From: a gamma proteobacterium IMCC1989
GTDB lineage: Bacteria > Pseudomonadota > Gammaproteobacteria > Pseudomonadales > Cellvibrionaceae
Direction: 5' to 3'
Assembly: GCA_000209515.2 (NCBI GenBank)
Contig: AEVK01000040.1
Coordinates: 1 to 43,091, forward strand
Length of the DNA: 43,091 bases
This document shows, one piece after another, positions 33,766 to 42,371 of the stretch. Within the stretch, counting starts at the first letter, position 1, and every line of letters starts with the position of its first letter. The notes under the pieces were generated by a model. That model saw only the letters and a list, made by a program, of their open reading frames with translations. It was not told the origin of the DNA and searched no databases. Both the position numbers and the translations under genes were made by a program.

Positions 33766-35316
33766 ATGGCACACGGTCCTGCTAAAGGTTTTACTCGGTG
33801 GTTATATACCACTAACCATAAAGATATTGGTTCGATGTATTTATGGTTTAGTTTTGCAATGTTTTTACTGGGCGGTGTATTTGCCCTAGTAATTCGTGCG
33901 GAGTTATTTGAACCCGGTTTACAAATTGTTGAGCCGGAATTTTTTAATCAAATGACCACCATGCATGGCTTGGTGATGGTCTTTGGTGCAGTTATGCCAG
34001 CCTTTGTGGGTTTGGCAAACTGGATGATTCCAATGATGGTGGGTGCGCCAGATATGGCACTACCGCGGATGAATAACTGGAGTTTTTGGATATTACCGTT
34101 CGCGTTTTTGATTATGGTATCAACGCTGTTTATGGAAGGCGGTGGCCCTAATTTTGGTTGGACATTCTATGCGCCACTATCGACTACCTATGCGCCACCT
34201 AGTGTCACTTTCTTTATTTTTGCGGTTCATATTATGGGTGCTAGCTCGATTATGGGGGCGATCAACATTATCGCCACTATCTTCAACATGCGCGCACCGG
34301 GTATGACCTTAATGAAAATGCCATTGTTCGTGTGGACATGGTTGATTACGGCGTATTTATTGATTGCTGTTATGCCTGTCCTTGCTGGCGTAGTGACCAT
34401 GATGTTGATGGATATTCATTTTGGAACCAGCTTTTTTGATGCGGCAGGTGGCGGTGATCCAGTCTTGTTCCAGCATGTATTTTGGTTCTTTGGTCATCCT
34501 GAAGTGTACATTATGATTTTACCGGCGTTCGGTATTGTCAGCGCGATTATTCCTACCTTTGCTCGTAAGCCATTGTTTGGTTATTCGTCAATGGTATACG
34601 CGACAGCATCGATTGCATTTTTGAGCTTTATTGTTTGGGCGCACCACATGTTTACCGTGGGAATGCCTATCGCGGGCGAGCTATTCTTTATGTACGCAAC
34701 GATGTTGATTGCCGTGCCTACAGGCGTAAAAGTTTTTAACTGGGTGACGACCATGTTCCGTGGTTCGATGACCTTTGAAACCCCTATGTTGTTTTCAATC
34801 GCCTTTGTTATCTTGTTCACCATTGGTGGCTTTTCTGGCTTGATGTTGGCGATTGCGCCGGCTGATTTCCAGTATCACGATACTTATTTCGTGGTTGCGC
34901 ACTTCCATTATGTATTGGTGCCGGGAGCGATTTTTTCTATTACCGCTGGCGTGTACTACTGGTTACCGAAATGGTGCGGCAATATGTATAACGAAACCAT
35001 GGGTAAGACACAGTTTTGGTTAGCATTTGTCGGCCTAAACGTGACCTTCTTCCCTATGCACTTTGTTGGCTTGGCGGGTATGCAGCGACGTGTGCCAGAT
35101 TACAATCAGTTCTTTGCTGACTTCAATATGATCTCAAGCTGTGGCGCATTCCTATTTGGTGCCGCACAGATTATGTTGTTGTATAACGTAATTGCAACCA
35201 TTCGCGGCGGTAAAAAAGCCACAGCGGAAGTATGGGACAATCCAGAAGGTCTAGAGTGGACGGTTGCTTCTCCTGCGCCTTACCATACATTTGCTACCCC
35301 GCCTGAGGTGAAGTAG
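33766..35316 (+). CDS. coxA: Cytochrome c oxidase subunit I
   Basis: This is the catalytic subunit with heme a, heme a3 and CuB, in the inner membrane. The 516 residues and twelve hydrophobic helices fit aa3-type enzymes. The N-terminal FTRWLYTTNHKDIGSMYLWF is the family start. TTMHGLVMVFGAVMPAFVGL has the low-spin heme ligand, FWFFGHPEVYIMILPAFGI has CuB histidine and the cross-linked Tyr region, AHHMFTVGMP has the other CuB histidines, and DTYFVVAHFHYVLVPGA holds the heme ligands. Start with AGGAGTGGGG. It is 29 nt after coxB. Confidence 0.97.
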   Translation: MAHGPAKGFTRWLYTTNHKDIGSMYLWFSFAMFLLGGVFALVIRAELFEPGLQIVEPEFFNQMTTMHGLVMVFGAVMPAFVGLANWMIPMMVGAPDMALPRMNNWSFWILPFAFLIMVSTLFMEGGGPNFGWTFYAPLSTTYAPPSVTFFIFAVHIMGASSIMGAINIIATIFNMRAPGMTLMKMPLFVWTWLITAYLLIAVMPVLAGVVTMMLMDIHFGTSFFDAAGGGDPVLFQHVFWFFGHPEVYIMILPAFGIVSAIIPTFARKPLFGYSSMVYATASIAFLSFIVWAHHMFTVGMPIAGELFFMYATMLIAVPTGVKVFNWVTTMFRGSMTFETPMLFSIAFVILFTIGGFSGLMLAIAPADFQYHDTYFVVAHFHYVLVPGAIFSITAGVYYWLPKWCGNMYNETMGKTQFWLAFVGLNVTFFPMHFVGLAGMQRRVPDYNQFFADFNMISSCGAFLFGAAQIMLLYNVIATIRGGKKATAEVWDNPEGLEWTVASPAPYHTFATPPEVK

Positions 35317-35340
35317 CCGAATAAGAAATAGTTGTTAGTA

Positions 35341-35392
35341 AGTTGGTAAAGAAAGTTAGTAAAGACAGCTAGTAAAGACAGTCAGTAAAAAA
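35341..35392 (+). repeat. Four tandem 13-bp units between coxA and ctaG
   Basis: Units AGTTGGTAAAGAA (35341), AGTTAGTAAAGAC (35354), AGCTAGTAAAGAC (35367) and AGTCAGTAAAAAA (35380) follow each other head to tail. They lie outside any gene and just before a hairpin. Thirteen is not a multiple of three and each copy differs by one to four bases from its neighbour, so this looks like an older slippage array. No function is visible. Confidence 0.7.
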
Positions 35393-35399
35393 AGTCTTA

Positions 35400-35442
35400 C
35401 CACTTAAACGGTAAAGTGAATGATTGATTACCGTTTAAGTGG
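35400..35442 (+). terminator. 15-bp hairpin before ctaG
   Basis: CCACTTAAACGGTAA (35400-35414) and TTACCGTTTAAGTGG (35428-35442) form a perfect 15-bp stem with a 13-nt loop. It sits between coxA and ctaG, 20 nt before the ctaG ATG. There is no run of T after it, so a plain intrinsic terminator is doubtful. It could act as an mRNA-processing or stability element that separates coxBA levels from the assembly genes. Confidence 0.5.
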
Positions 35443-35462
35443 AATATATAAAGGTTAGAAAA

Positions 35463-36110
35463 ATGAAAACTGCAGGGCAAAAAAATTCAACGCCTGTTAT
35501 CTGCGCTAAGTTAGGCATAACGGTCGTGATGATGTTTGTTTTTGCTATTTTTATTATGCCGCCTTTATATGATTTGTTTTGCGATGTGACAGGCTTAAAT
35601 GGAAAAACTGGGGATGCATTATCTAAGGATAAAGCGAATAGTTTTGGGGTGGATACTTCTAGAACAATAAAGGTACAGTTTTTAGCGACGAATAATGAAA
35701 ACATGCCATGGGAGTTCGGCCCAAAAATTACCTCTGTTGCCGTACACCCGGGTGAGCCCACAGTGATAAATTATATGGCAACCAATACCACTGCAAGCGA
35801 TATGGTTGCCCAAGCTATTCCTAGTGTGGTGCCATTTAAAGCCGCTAATTATTTCCATAAAACAGAATGTTTTTGCTTTAATAATCAGCCATTGGCTGCG
35901 GGCGAGACGACAGACTTGGGTTTAAGTTTTATTGTTGATATCGATATTCCTAAGCATATTAAAACGATTACCTTGTCTTATACCTTATTTGATATTACAG
36001 AAACAGCTAAAGCGACAGGCGTAACGAAACTGGAGGCAGATAAGGGTTTGAGCAGTACAAAACGCTTATCTGCCCCCAGTTTCTTGTCAACATTAGCAGC
36101 GTTAAATTAA
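35463..36110 (+). CDS. ctaG: Cytochrome c oxidase copper-assembly protein CtaG (Cox11)
   Basis: CtaG/Cox11 delivers copper to the CuB site of subunit I. From the ATG at 35463 (preceded by AAGG) the protein has 215 residues. A GTG eight codons upstream is within the hairpin and unlikely. There is one N-terminal membrane helix (about 18-40). The copper motif C136-F-C138 lies in ECFCFNNQPL, and the domain ends in a short extension. It lies between coxA and coxC, as in many proteobacterial cox operons. Periplasm-facing by topology. Confidence 0.93.
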   Translation: MKTAGQKNSTPVICAKLGITVVMMFVFAIFIMPPLYDLFCDVTGLNGKTGDALSKDKANSFGVDTSRTIKVQFLATNNENMPWEFGPKITSVAVHPGEPTVINYMATNTTASDMVAQAIPSVVPFKAANYFHKTECFCFNNQPLAAGETTDLGLSFIVDIDIPKHIKTITLSYTLFDITETAKATGVTKLEADKGLSSTKRLSAPSFLSTLAALN

Positions 36111-36144
36111 CAGACAAAATTTAATAGAATAACGGAGAAACTCC

Positions 36145-37053
36145 ATGGCAAGTGAAGGTACTTATTACGTTCCAGAGCAAAGCAAATTACCCATATTTGC
36201 ATCGCTGGGTATGGGTGCGATGGCGTATGGTTTAGCCTCGTGGATTAATGGCGATAGCGCTAATATTTTCCTTATCGGCTCTGCCATTATGGCTATCGTA
36301 TTGTGGTGTTGGTTTAGCACTGTGATTACCGAAAATATGAATGGCTTAAACGATGCTCAGCTTAAGCGCTCGTATGTGTGGGGTATGGGCTGGTTTATAT
36401 TTAGTGAAGTTATGTTCTTTGCAGCATTTTTTGGCGCACTTTATTATATTCGTGCTCTTGCATTACCGTGGTTGTCTGGCGAAGGTAGCCATGCCTCGAC
36501 CAATGCGATTTTATGGAGCGGCTTTGCTGCGGAATGGCCATTAATGGTAACGCCCGATATGGCGGTGAATGGTGAAGCCGCAACCATGAAAGGCCCAGGC
36601 CAAAATATGAGCTTTTCAACGGCAGAATCCATTTGGACATGGTTACCATTTTGGAATACTGCGGTGTTATTAACGTCTAGTGTGACTGTGCATATGGCAC
36701 ATACTGCGCTTAAAAATGCTAACCACAAATTATTTAATATTTGGTTAGGTGTTACTGTGCTGCTGGGAATGTTTTTTGTTGCCTTACAGATTGCGGAATA
36801 TAGTCATGCATATGAAGTAGGCTTAACCTTAGAAACAGGTGCTTACGGAACCACCTTCTTTATGTTGACAGGTTTTCATGGTGCGCACGTTACCATCGGT
36901 ACCTTTATGTTGCTGGTAATGTGGCTACGTTCAGTGATGAAAGGACATTTTACTCACGATGACTGTTTTGGCTTTGAATCAGCAAGCTGGTACTGGCATT
37001 TTGTTGATGTAGTTTGGGTCGGCTTGTTTATCTTTGTGTATATTTTGGGATAA
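36145..37053 (+). CDS. coxC: Cytochrome c oxidase subunit III
   Basis: Subunit III stabilises the oxidase and has no metal site. The 302 residues carry seven predicted membrane helices. Conserved parts are YVPEQSKLPIFASLGMGAM at the start, RSYVWGMGWFIFSEVMFFAA with the conserved Glu, GAYGTTFFMLTGFHGAHVTI near the lipid-binding region and SASWYWHFVDVVWVGLFIFV at the C terminus. Start with GGAG seven to eight nt upstream. It is followed by a strong palindrome and by the convergent DUF2909 gene. Confidence 0.96.
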   Translation: MASEGTYYVPEQSKLPIFASLGMGAMAYGLASWINGDSANIFLIGSAIMAIVLWCWFSTVITENMNGLNDAQLKRSYVWGMGWFIFSEVMFFAAFFGALYYIRALALPWLSGEGSHASTNAILWSGFAAEWPLMVTPDMAVNGEAATMKGPGQNMSFSTAESIWTWLPFWNTAVLLTSSVTVHMAHTALKNANHKLFNIWLGVTVLLGMFFVALQIAEYSHAYEVGLTLETGAYGTTFFMLTGFHGAHVTIGTFMLLVMWLRSVMKGHFTHDDCFGFESASWYWHFVDVVWVGLFIFVYILG

Positions 37054-37060
37054 AAAAACT

Positions 37061-37103
37061 GGGGTCAGATCAACATTTTATTTAAAAATGTTGATCTGAC
37101 CCC
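37061..37103. repeat. 19-bp-arm palindrome, REP-like or bidirectional terminator
   Basis: GGGGTCAGATCAACATTTT (37061-37079) and its exact reverse complement (37085-37103) flank a 5-nt loop. It lies eight nt after the coxC stop and 19 nt before the stop of the convergent DUF2909 gene. The GGGGTCAGA end resembles REP/RAYT-type palindromes seen in many gammaproteobacteria. Location between convergent ends also suits a two-way terminator. No T run follows, so the repeat-element reading is preferred. Confidence 0.6.
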
Positions 37104-37121
37104 ACATATTTCCTCACATAT

Positions 37122-37376
37122 TTAGTTTTCCATTTTCTGCTGTACTTGTTCTTTTGTTAGTTTAATATCCCACGGCGCAGAGCTACCTAATTGGCCGCTG
37201 TATAAACCGTAAAAAATAGTCATCATTAGCAAGCTTGCTAACCCAATGCGAATGCCTAACGCATATACCGTTCGCTTAGTAGGTGACTCAATATCTTTGA
37301 GTAAAAAAATTAGGCCGCTAGTCAAGCTAACGACGACGCCAATAAATGATATTATAATTATAATTTTTAGTAACAT
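37122..37376 (-). CDS. DUF2909 twin-helix membrane protein
   Basis: This 84-residue protein has two membrane helices (about 3-25 and 40-62) joined by a short basic loop (KDIESPTKRTVYALGIRIG). This is the layout of the DUF2909 family that regularly sits opposite the SURF1 gene in gammaproteobacterial cox clusters. Function is unknown; a role in oxidase assembly is suggested only by this conserved context. Its ATG at 37376 overlaps the start codon region of the divergent SURF1 gene, so both must use nearby upstream signals inside each other's coding sequence. Confidence 0.8.
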   Translation of the reverse strand: MLLKIIIIISFIGVVVSLTSGLIFLLKDIESPTKRTVYALGIRIGLASLLMMTIFYGLYSGQLGSSAPWDIKLTKEQVQQKMEN

Positions 37377-37377
37377 G

Positions 37378-38172
37378 ATGCTTCCTGTAGTAAAAACAAC
37401 GTTAATGGGAAAAATAAAACAGCAATGGCAATTGTCGTTACTGGTGTTATTATTTTTGCCCTTATTGCTGAGGTTGGGTTTTTGGCAAGCTGATCGTGCC
37501 GAAGAAAAGCAGCAATTACTGGCAGTGTATCAACAACAACAAAACTTACCAGCACAAAACTTTACAGCCCTTGATAATAGCAATATTGATCTTAGCTATC
37601 GTCCAGTTATTCTCACGGGAACCTATGATCAAGATAGCTATTGGTTGTTGGATAATCAGCCAAGGCAAGGTAAGGTAGGATACGAAGTGGTCATGCCATT
37701 GCACGTTGAAATGCAGGTAGGCTCACAGCAGATGAAGCAAACAGTGTTAGTGAATCGAGGTTGGATAAAAGCGCCACGACTACGCAGTGATTTACCTAAT
37801 ATAGAAACCCCTTCAGGGCGGTTAATGATAGAAGGTTATTTTTATACGCCATCGCAAAATGCCATATTTCGTGATATGGCTAATAGTAGTGATATAAATA
37901 ACAGTAGCGACTTAAGTAACAGTGGTTCATTAGAAGCATGGCCAAAGCGAGTGTTATCACTGAATATTCAACAAGCAGAAAAGACATTAGCGACATCTGT
38001 GTATCCACAGGTATTGCGCATTAACGATGAAAGCCCCAGTGCTTTTATTACCGAGTGGCCAGTGATTAATACCTTGCCGGAAAAACATTATGGTTATTCT
38101 GTGCAATGGTTTGCGATGGCTTTAGCCTTGATTTTTTTGTACGCTTGGGCGATGGTTAAGAAACCAGAATAA
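37378..38172 (+). CDS. SURF1-family oxidase assembly protein
   Basis: SURF1 helps insert heme a into subunit I. The protein has an N-terminal membrane helix, the FWQADRAEEKQQLLAVY segment right after it, LVNRGWIKAPRLRSDLPNIE in the periplasmic domain and a second helix with YGYSVQWFAMALALIFLYAW. I use the ATG at 37378 (264 residues); ATGs at 37375 and 37405 are alternatives and the ribosome site is weak. Residues about 170-185 hold a low-complexity NSSD-type insertion encoded by three 18-bp repeats, which I have not seen as part of the family core. Confidence 0.88.
   Translation: MLPVVKTTLMGKIKQQWQLSLLVLLFLPLLLRLGFWQADRAEEKQQLLAVYQQQQNLPAQNFTALDNSNIDLSYRPVILTGTYDQDSYWLLDNQPRQGKVGYEVVMPLHVEMQVGSQQMKQTVLVNRGWIKAPRLRSDLPNIETPSGRLMIEGYFYTPSQNAIFRDMANSSDINNSSDLSNSGSLEAWPKRVLSLNIQQAEKTLATSVYPQVLRINDESPSAFITEWPVINTLPEKHYGYSVQWFAMALALIFLYAWAMVKKPE
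37881..37934 (+). repeat. Three imperfect 18-bp tandem units in SURF1
   Basis: Units start at 37881, 37899 and 37917 and share the pattern TAAnAGTAGnGAnnTAAn, encoding NSSDIN, NSSDLS and NSGSLE. The length keeps the reading frame. It is an in-frame slippage expansion in a surface loop of the protein. Confidence 0.6.
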
Positions 38173-38276
38173 TATTGGTAACATTGATTAGTATTGAAAA
38201 AATATTAGAAAAATTATCAAAGAAGCGTTCGCAAAGTATCAAGACAGCGCATAAAAAATATAAAGAGAATAACAGC

Positions 38277-38996
38277 ATGAGTGAAGAAAAATTAGATAGG
38301 CAGTTAGAGGGGGCAGTTAATAAAAGCAATAACTCAAAAGATATAGTTAAGCGCAATCGCTTTTTCGGCTTAGTCATTATTGTCATCGTCACAGCTCCGA
38401 TGCTTTTAGCGTATATTATGTTTAAAACTGGCTGGGGTGTTTCTTCTAATACGACAAATAACGGTGAGTTGTTAACTCCCGCACTGCCCATTCAAGAGTT
38501 GCAAGTTATGGCAGAGGATAAGGTTTTTGAAAACTTATTTTCAGGTCAGTTTTTTGATGAAGCTGCTGTGAATAAAAATTCTGTAAATAAAAATACCGAA
38601 AATAAAAGCAGCGCTAAAAAATGGCGTTTGTTAGTGCCAGTGACAGCGGCGTGTTCAGATGTTTGCCAAAAGAATTTATATACTACGCGCCAAGTACATA
38701 TTCGTTTAGCAGAGAAGGCTTACAGAGTTGAGCGCATCATATTATCTCTCGATGAATTGAATCCAACATTATTGCAACAGTTAAACAATGAACATCCAAA
38801 TACACTGCGTGTTTCGTCAAGAGCTAATCTTTTTTCTCAATGGTTAGCGCCAGCGAATATCGCAGAATCGGCAGAGCAATATTATTATCTTATCGATCAA
38901 GAAGGCTTCGCCATGATGCGTTACGATGTATCGCATACTGGACAAAACCTATTAGACGATATTAAAAAGCTATTGAAATTTACTTACGATAAATAG
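38277..38996 (+). CDS. SCO-like membrane-anchored thioredoxin-fold protein
   Basis: From the ATG at 38277 (purine-rich AAAGAGA upstream) the protein has 239 residues. One membrane helix (about 28-50) is followed by a linker with three pentapeptide repeats and a thioredoxin-like domain. That domain has C126-S-D-V-C130, the CxxxC copper motif of SCO/SenC proteins, and ends YYLIDQEGFAMMRYDV as SCO proteins do. It is probably a copper chaperone or thiol reductase for CuA of CoxB, facing the periplasm. The histidine that SCO uses as third copper ligand is not evident, so thiol activity may be its main role. An upstream start at 38175 overlaps nothing but has weaker support. Confidence 0.6.
   Translation: MSEEKLDRQLEGAVNKSNNSKDIVKRNRFFGLVIIVIVTAPMLLAYIMFKTGWGVSSNTTNNGELLTPALPIQELQVMAEDKVFENLFSGQFFDEAAVNKNSVNKNTENKSSAKKWRLLVPVTAACSDVCQKNLYTTRQVHIRLAEKAYRVERIILSLDELNPTLLQQLNNEHPNTLRVSSRANLFSQWLAPANIAESAEQYYYLIDQEGFAMMRYDVSHTGQNLLDDIKKLLKFTYDK
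38568..38612 (+). repeat. Three 15-bp in-frame units in the SCO-like gene
   Basis: Units starting at 38568, 38583 and 38598 share the core AATAAAA and encode VNKNS, VNKNT and ENKSS. They lie in the linker between the membrane anchor and the thioredoxin fold, where length change is tolerated. Confidence 0.6.
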
Positions 38997-39004
38997 ATTA
39001 GATC

Positions 39005-40063
39005 ATGCTGTTTAGAAATGAAAAAATAAATAACACATTGTTTCGCCTGACATTAGCGGCGTTCTTATTAACCATAGTGGTAGTGGTATTAGGTGCTTTC
39101 ACTCGCCTAGTTGACGCAGGCTTAGGTTGTCCTGATTGGCCGGGTTGTTACGGCCATTTGTTGTGGCCAGACGAAGTGCATGAGATTGTGAAAGCCGAAG
39201 CGGCGTTCCCAAATGCTCCGGTAGAACTAGATAAGACATGGCCGGAAATGGTACACCGTTATTTTGCAGGAACATTGGGCTTATTTATTTTATCTATCGC
39301 GATACTTGCGGTTCGTTGCACAGCAATCAGTAATCAAGCCCTAGAGACCTACAAAAGAATCCCCCTGAAGTTGCCGTTGTTTTTATTAGCCTTAGTGATC
39401 TTACAAGCAGCGTTTGGGATGTGGACGGTCACATTAAAACTGTGGCCGAAAATAGTCACGGCGCATTTAATGGGTGGTTTTGCTACCTTATCGCTACTGT
39501 GGTTGTTGGTGCAGCGTTTAGGCGGCCAGCAATGGTGTTTGCTAGAGTCGCAAGCTCAACAATTGAGCAAGCTAAAACCGCTATTGCTATTTTCGCTTGT
39601 CGTTGTTGTGATACAAATTATGTTGGGTGGCTGGGTGAGTTCCAATTACGCCGCATTAGCATGCCCCGATGTGCCCCAGTGCTTTGGTCAATGGCTACCG
39701 CCTATGGATATCGCAACCGGTTTTGCCGTATTCCAAGACATAGGGCCAAATTATTTAGGTGGCCAATTAGACAATTATAGCCGTATTGCGATTCATGTGG
39801 TGCATCGTATGGGGGCAATGGTTGTTTTATTGAGCTTACTCGTTTTTGGTATATTTCTTTGGCGTATTCGATCTGCCGTCGTTAATCAATGGGTGGCGGC
39901 TCTGTGGTTAGTATTATTTGTTCAGATCTGCTTAGGTTTGAGTAATATTGTCTTTGCATTGCCATTAAGCGTCGCCGTTGCACATAATGCCGTAGGCGCT
40001 TTATTATTGTTGGTAATGGTCTCTATTGCCTATCGAATATATAGCGTAAAAGTCGTAGACTAG
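39005..40063 (+). CDS. ctaA: Heme A synthase (CtaA/COX15)
   Basis: Heme A synthase oxidises the methyl group of heme O to the formyl group of heme A. The 352-residue membrane protein has eight predicted helices and the paired histidine sites: EMVHRYFAGTLGL, IVTAHLMGGF, AIHVVHRMGAMVV and VAHNAVGALLLL. The extracytoplasmic loop has GLGCPDWPGCYG, the conserved cysteine pair, and a second pair in ALACPDVPQCFG. All are intact. It sits next to ctaB, whose product (heme O) is its substrate. Confidence 0.95.
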   Translation: MLFRNEKINNTLFRLTLAAFLLTIVVVVLGAFTRLVDAGLGCPDWPGCYGHLLWPDEVHEIVKAEAAFPNAPVELDKTWPEMVHRYFAGTLGLFILSIAILAVRCTAISNQALETYKRIPLKLPLFLLALVILQAAFGMWTVTLKLWPKIVTAHLMGGFATLSLLWLLVQRLGGQQWCLLESQAQQLSKLKPLLLFSLVVVVIQIMLGGWVSSNYAALACPDVPQCFGQWLPPMDIATGFAVFQDIGPNYLGGQLDNYSRIAIHVVHRMGAMVVLLSLLVFGIFLWRIRSAVVNQWVAALWLVLFVQICLGLSNIVFALPLSVAVAHNAVGALLLLVMVSIAYRIYSVKVVD

Positions 40064-40143
40064 GTGTTAGTTAGTATCTGTCAGCAATACCTGATAAGTG
40101 ACGCGCCAATAACAATAATTATATGATGAATAAAGAGAATTCT

Positions 40144-41052
40144 ATGTCTTCTTCTCAACAAACGATGGATCCTACCCAGCCTGTGTGGCGTGACTATTTA
40201 GAGTTATGTAAGCCCAAAGTCGTGGCGCTCATGCTCCTAACCTCCCTTATTGGCATGTTGTTAGCTGTACCGGGTTTTGTGCCTTTGGATATTGTGTTCT
40301 GGGGGAATTTAGGCATCGCATTGTGTGCAGGTAGTGCGGCTGCCATCAATCATTTGGTCGATCGACAAATTGATCAGAAAATGAAACGCACTCTCAATCG
40401 ACCTATTGCAAAAGGCCGTGTTGAGCCGATGAATGCAGTAATTTTTGCATTTCTAATTGGTTTGGCAGGCATGGCTATTTTATTGATCTTTGTTAATGCG
40501 CTTACGGCGTGGTTAACCTTGGCTTCATTAGTTGGTTACGCATTAATTTATACTTTATTTTTAAAACGAGCCACACCACAAAATATCGTGATTGGTGGCT
40601 TAGCCGGTGCAGCGCCTCCTTTATTGGGTTGGACAGCGGTAACTAATAGCATAGATGGTCATGCATTATTGTTAGTGCTCATCATCTTCGCATGGACACC
40701 ACCGCATTTTTGGGCGTTGGCAGTACACCGCAAAGACGATTACGCGAAAGCCGATATACCTATGTTGCCCGTGACTCACGGCGAGCAATACACAAAAGTA
40801 CATATAGTGTTGTACACCATTATTATGATCCTTGTCACGGTACTGCCTTATATTACAGGGATGTTCCATGAGCTGTATTTGGCCGGTGCATTACTGTTAG
40901 GCGCAGGCTTTTTATATTGGAGTGTGGTTATGTTGCTGAATAAGCATCCAGATGCGCCAATGAAAACCTTTAAATATTCGATTACTTATTTAATGGTATT
41001 GTTTGTTGTGATGCTACTTGACCATTATTTTCTACCTTTCAGCTTTGCGTAA
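40144..41052 (+). CDS. ctaB: Protoheme IX farnesyltransferase (heme O synthase)
   Basis: This UbiA-family prenyltransferase (CyoE/CtaB) adds farnesyl to heme B to give heme O. From the ATG at 40144, with AAGAGAA six nt upstream, it has 302 residues; ATGs at 40123 and 40126 would add seven or six. The two aspartate motifs are [19 protein letters not shown] near residues 65-85 and [12 protein letters not shown] near 200. [18 protein letters not shown] is also typical. Nine hydrophobic helices are predicted. It follows ctaA by about 80 nt. Confidence 0.95.
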   Translation: MSSSQQTMDPTQPVWRDYLELCKPKVVALMLLTSLIGMLLAVPGFVPLDIVFWGNLGIALCAGSAAAINHLVDRQIDQKMKRTLNRPIAKGRVEPMNAVIFAFLIGLAGMAILLIFVNALTAWLTLASLVGYALIYTLFLKRATPQNIVIGGLAGAAPPLLGWTAVTNSIDGHALLLVLIIFAWTPPHFWALAVHRKDDYAKADIPMLPVTHGEQYTKVHIVLYTIIMILVTVLPYITGMFHELYLAGALLLGAGFLYWSVVMLLNKHPDAPMKTFKYSITYLMVLFVVMLLDHYFLPFSFA

Positions 41053-41076
41053 AAGCGATTATAACAGCGGCGATCT

Positions 41077-41544
41077 ATGTCAAACGAACAGCAAAAAAGT
41101 ATTAAAAAAACTGTGTGGATTATCGTTGCGATTATGGTGTCTATTTTGGTGTTGTTTGTGAATAAAATCACCACGCCGCGTTATTTGTCCTTTATCGAAT
41201 TAAAAATTAACGGTTTGGTTTTATTGGATAAAGACAGCAGAACATTGGTTCAGCATGCGTCCTCATCTGATGCTTGGCTGTTGGTGGTAAGTGATGATGC
41301 GGAAAGACAACTGTTAGAAAGTATGATGGAGGATTTGGATGCATCGGTTAAAAATAAAATAGTCGTTGTTGACGAAACAGTATTAACATCGACAATTGAG
41401 GTGCAAACTAGCAAAAGCAATGTCCCTATTATCAAGCCTTCTGACGATGTCGCTGGGTCTGGATATTATATGGGTTATCTCGTCTCACCCTACGATAGAG
41501 ACAAAGCAATTCTTACTTTATCTTCGGTTATTACTCACCGCTAA
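41077..41544 (+). CDS. SCO-like remnant without the CxxxC motif
   Basis: This 155-residue protein occupies the place after ctaB where related genomes have a SCO1/SenC gene. The N terminus fits that family: a membrane helix (about 12-30), then NKITTPRYLSFIELKINGLV like the NRI-x-x-PR-x-LS-x-EL-x-x-NG start of SCO proteins. The end YLVSPYDRDKAILTLSSVI also resembles the SCO tail. The centre is shortened and contains no cysteine, so copper binding is lost. It may be a decayed SCO kept for another reason, or an accessory of the SCO-like protein at 38277. The frame is open and looks translated. Confidence 0.55.
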   Translation: MSNEQQKSIKKTVWIIVAIMVSILVLFVNKITTPRYLSFIELKINGLVLLDKDSRTLVQHASSSDAWLLVVSDDAERQLLESMMEDLDASVKNKIVVVDETVLTSTIEVQTSKSNVPIIKPSDDVAGSGYYMGYLVSPYDRDKAILTLSSVITHR

Positions 41545-41579
41545 TCAGGTACTTTTTCAGTCGAAATAACACTGACTTA

Positions 41580-42371
41580 CTAGCTTGAAGGGAATGAGCT
41601 GCGGCTTAGGGATAATAAAAAAAGTAAACTGCTACAGACCACAATAGATGGGCCCGCTGGCGTGTCCCAAAGTAACGAACTATATAGTCCCCCCATTACC
41701 GATAAACAACCGAATACGCCTGCCCATAGCACCATTTTTTCTGGTGATGATGATAAATATCGTGCGGCGGCGGCGGGGATAATTAACAGAGCGGTGATTA
41801 ATAAGACGCCAACCATTTTAATTGCCATCGCAATAGTGAGTGCGAGCAAACAGATAAACAAAAAACGCATTTTTTTAACGGGTATGCCTTCAACAATAGC
41901 CAGTGGCTCATTGACGATCATCGATAATAAGGCGTGCCAATAACGCCAAATAGTCAGGGCAACAATAATCAGCAATATGTAAATTGTGATCACATCGTTG
42001 ACGTCCGTCGATAATAAATCACCCAATAAATATGCCGATAAATCAATACGGCCAGAGTCAAATACGCTAACCAAGACTAAGCCTAGTGCAAGAGTAGAGT
42101 GGGATAAAATGCCCAGTAAAGTATCGTTGGGCAGTTGCTTTTGATGCTGCCAAAAAACTAATAACACCGCAATGAACAAACTGCACAGCATGATGGCCAG
42201 TTGAATATTTACCGTTAGCAGCAAGCCAAAAGCCACACCAAGTAAAGAGGCGTGAGCTAAGGTGTCGCCAAAATACGCTAGCCGTTGCCATACAATAAAC
42301 GCGCCTAAGGGTGCAGCAATCAAAGCAATACCAATACCCGCCACTAAGGCCAATAATAAAAAGTCAGGCAT
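41580..42371 (-). CDS. znuB: Zinc ABC transporter permease ZnuB
   Basis: ZnuB is the membrane permease of the high-affinity zinc importer. From the ATG at 42371 (MPDFLLLALV) it has 263 residues, the usual length; the frame is open further upstream but that part lies within znuC. It shows seven to eight membrane helices. PLGAFIVWQRLAYFGDTLAH and ASLLGVAFGLLL are the ABC-3 family loop, and MAIKMVGVLLITALLIIPAA matches the core of ZnuB/MntB permeases. It overlaps the znuC end by 8 nt. Confidence 0.92.
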   Translation of the reverse strand: MPDFLLLALVAGIGIALIAAPLGAFIVWQRLAYFGDTLAHASLLGVAFGLLLTVNIQLAIMLCSLFIAVLLVFWQHQKQLPNDTLLGILSHSTLALGLVLVSVFDSGRIDLSAYLLGDLLSTDVNDVITIYILLIIVALTIWRYWHALLSMIVNEPLAIVEGIPVKKMRFLFICLLALTIAMAIKMVGVLLITALLIIPAAAARYLSSSPEKMVLWAGVFGCLSVMGGLYSSLLWDTPAGPSIVVCSSLLFLLSLSRSSFPSS

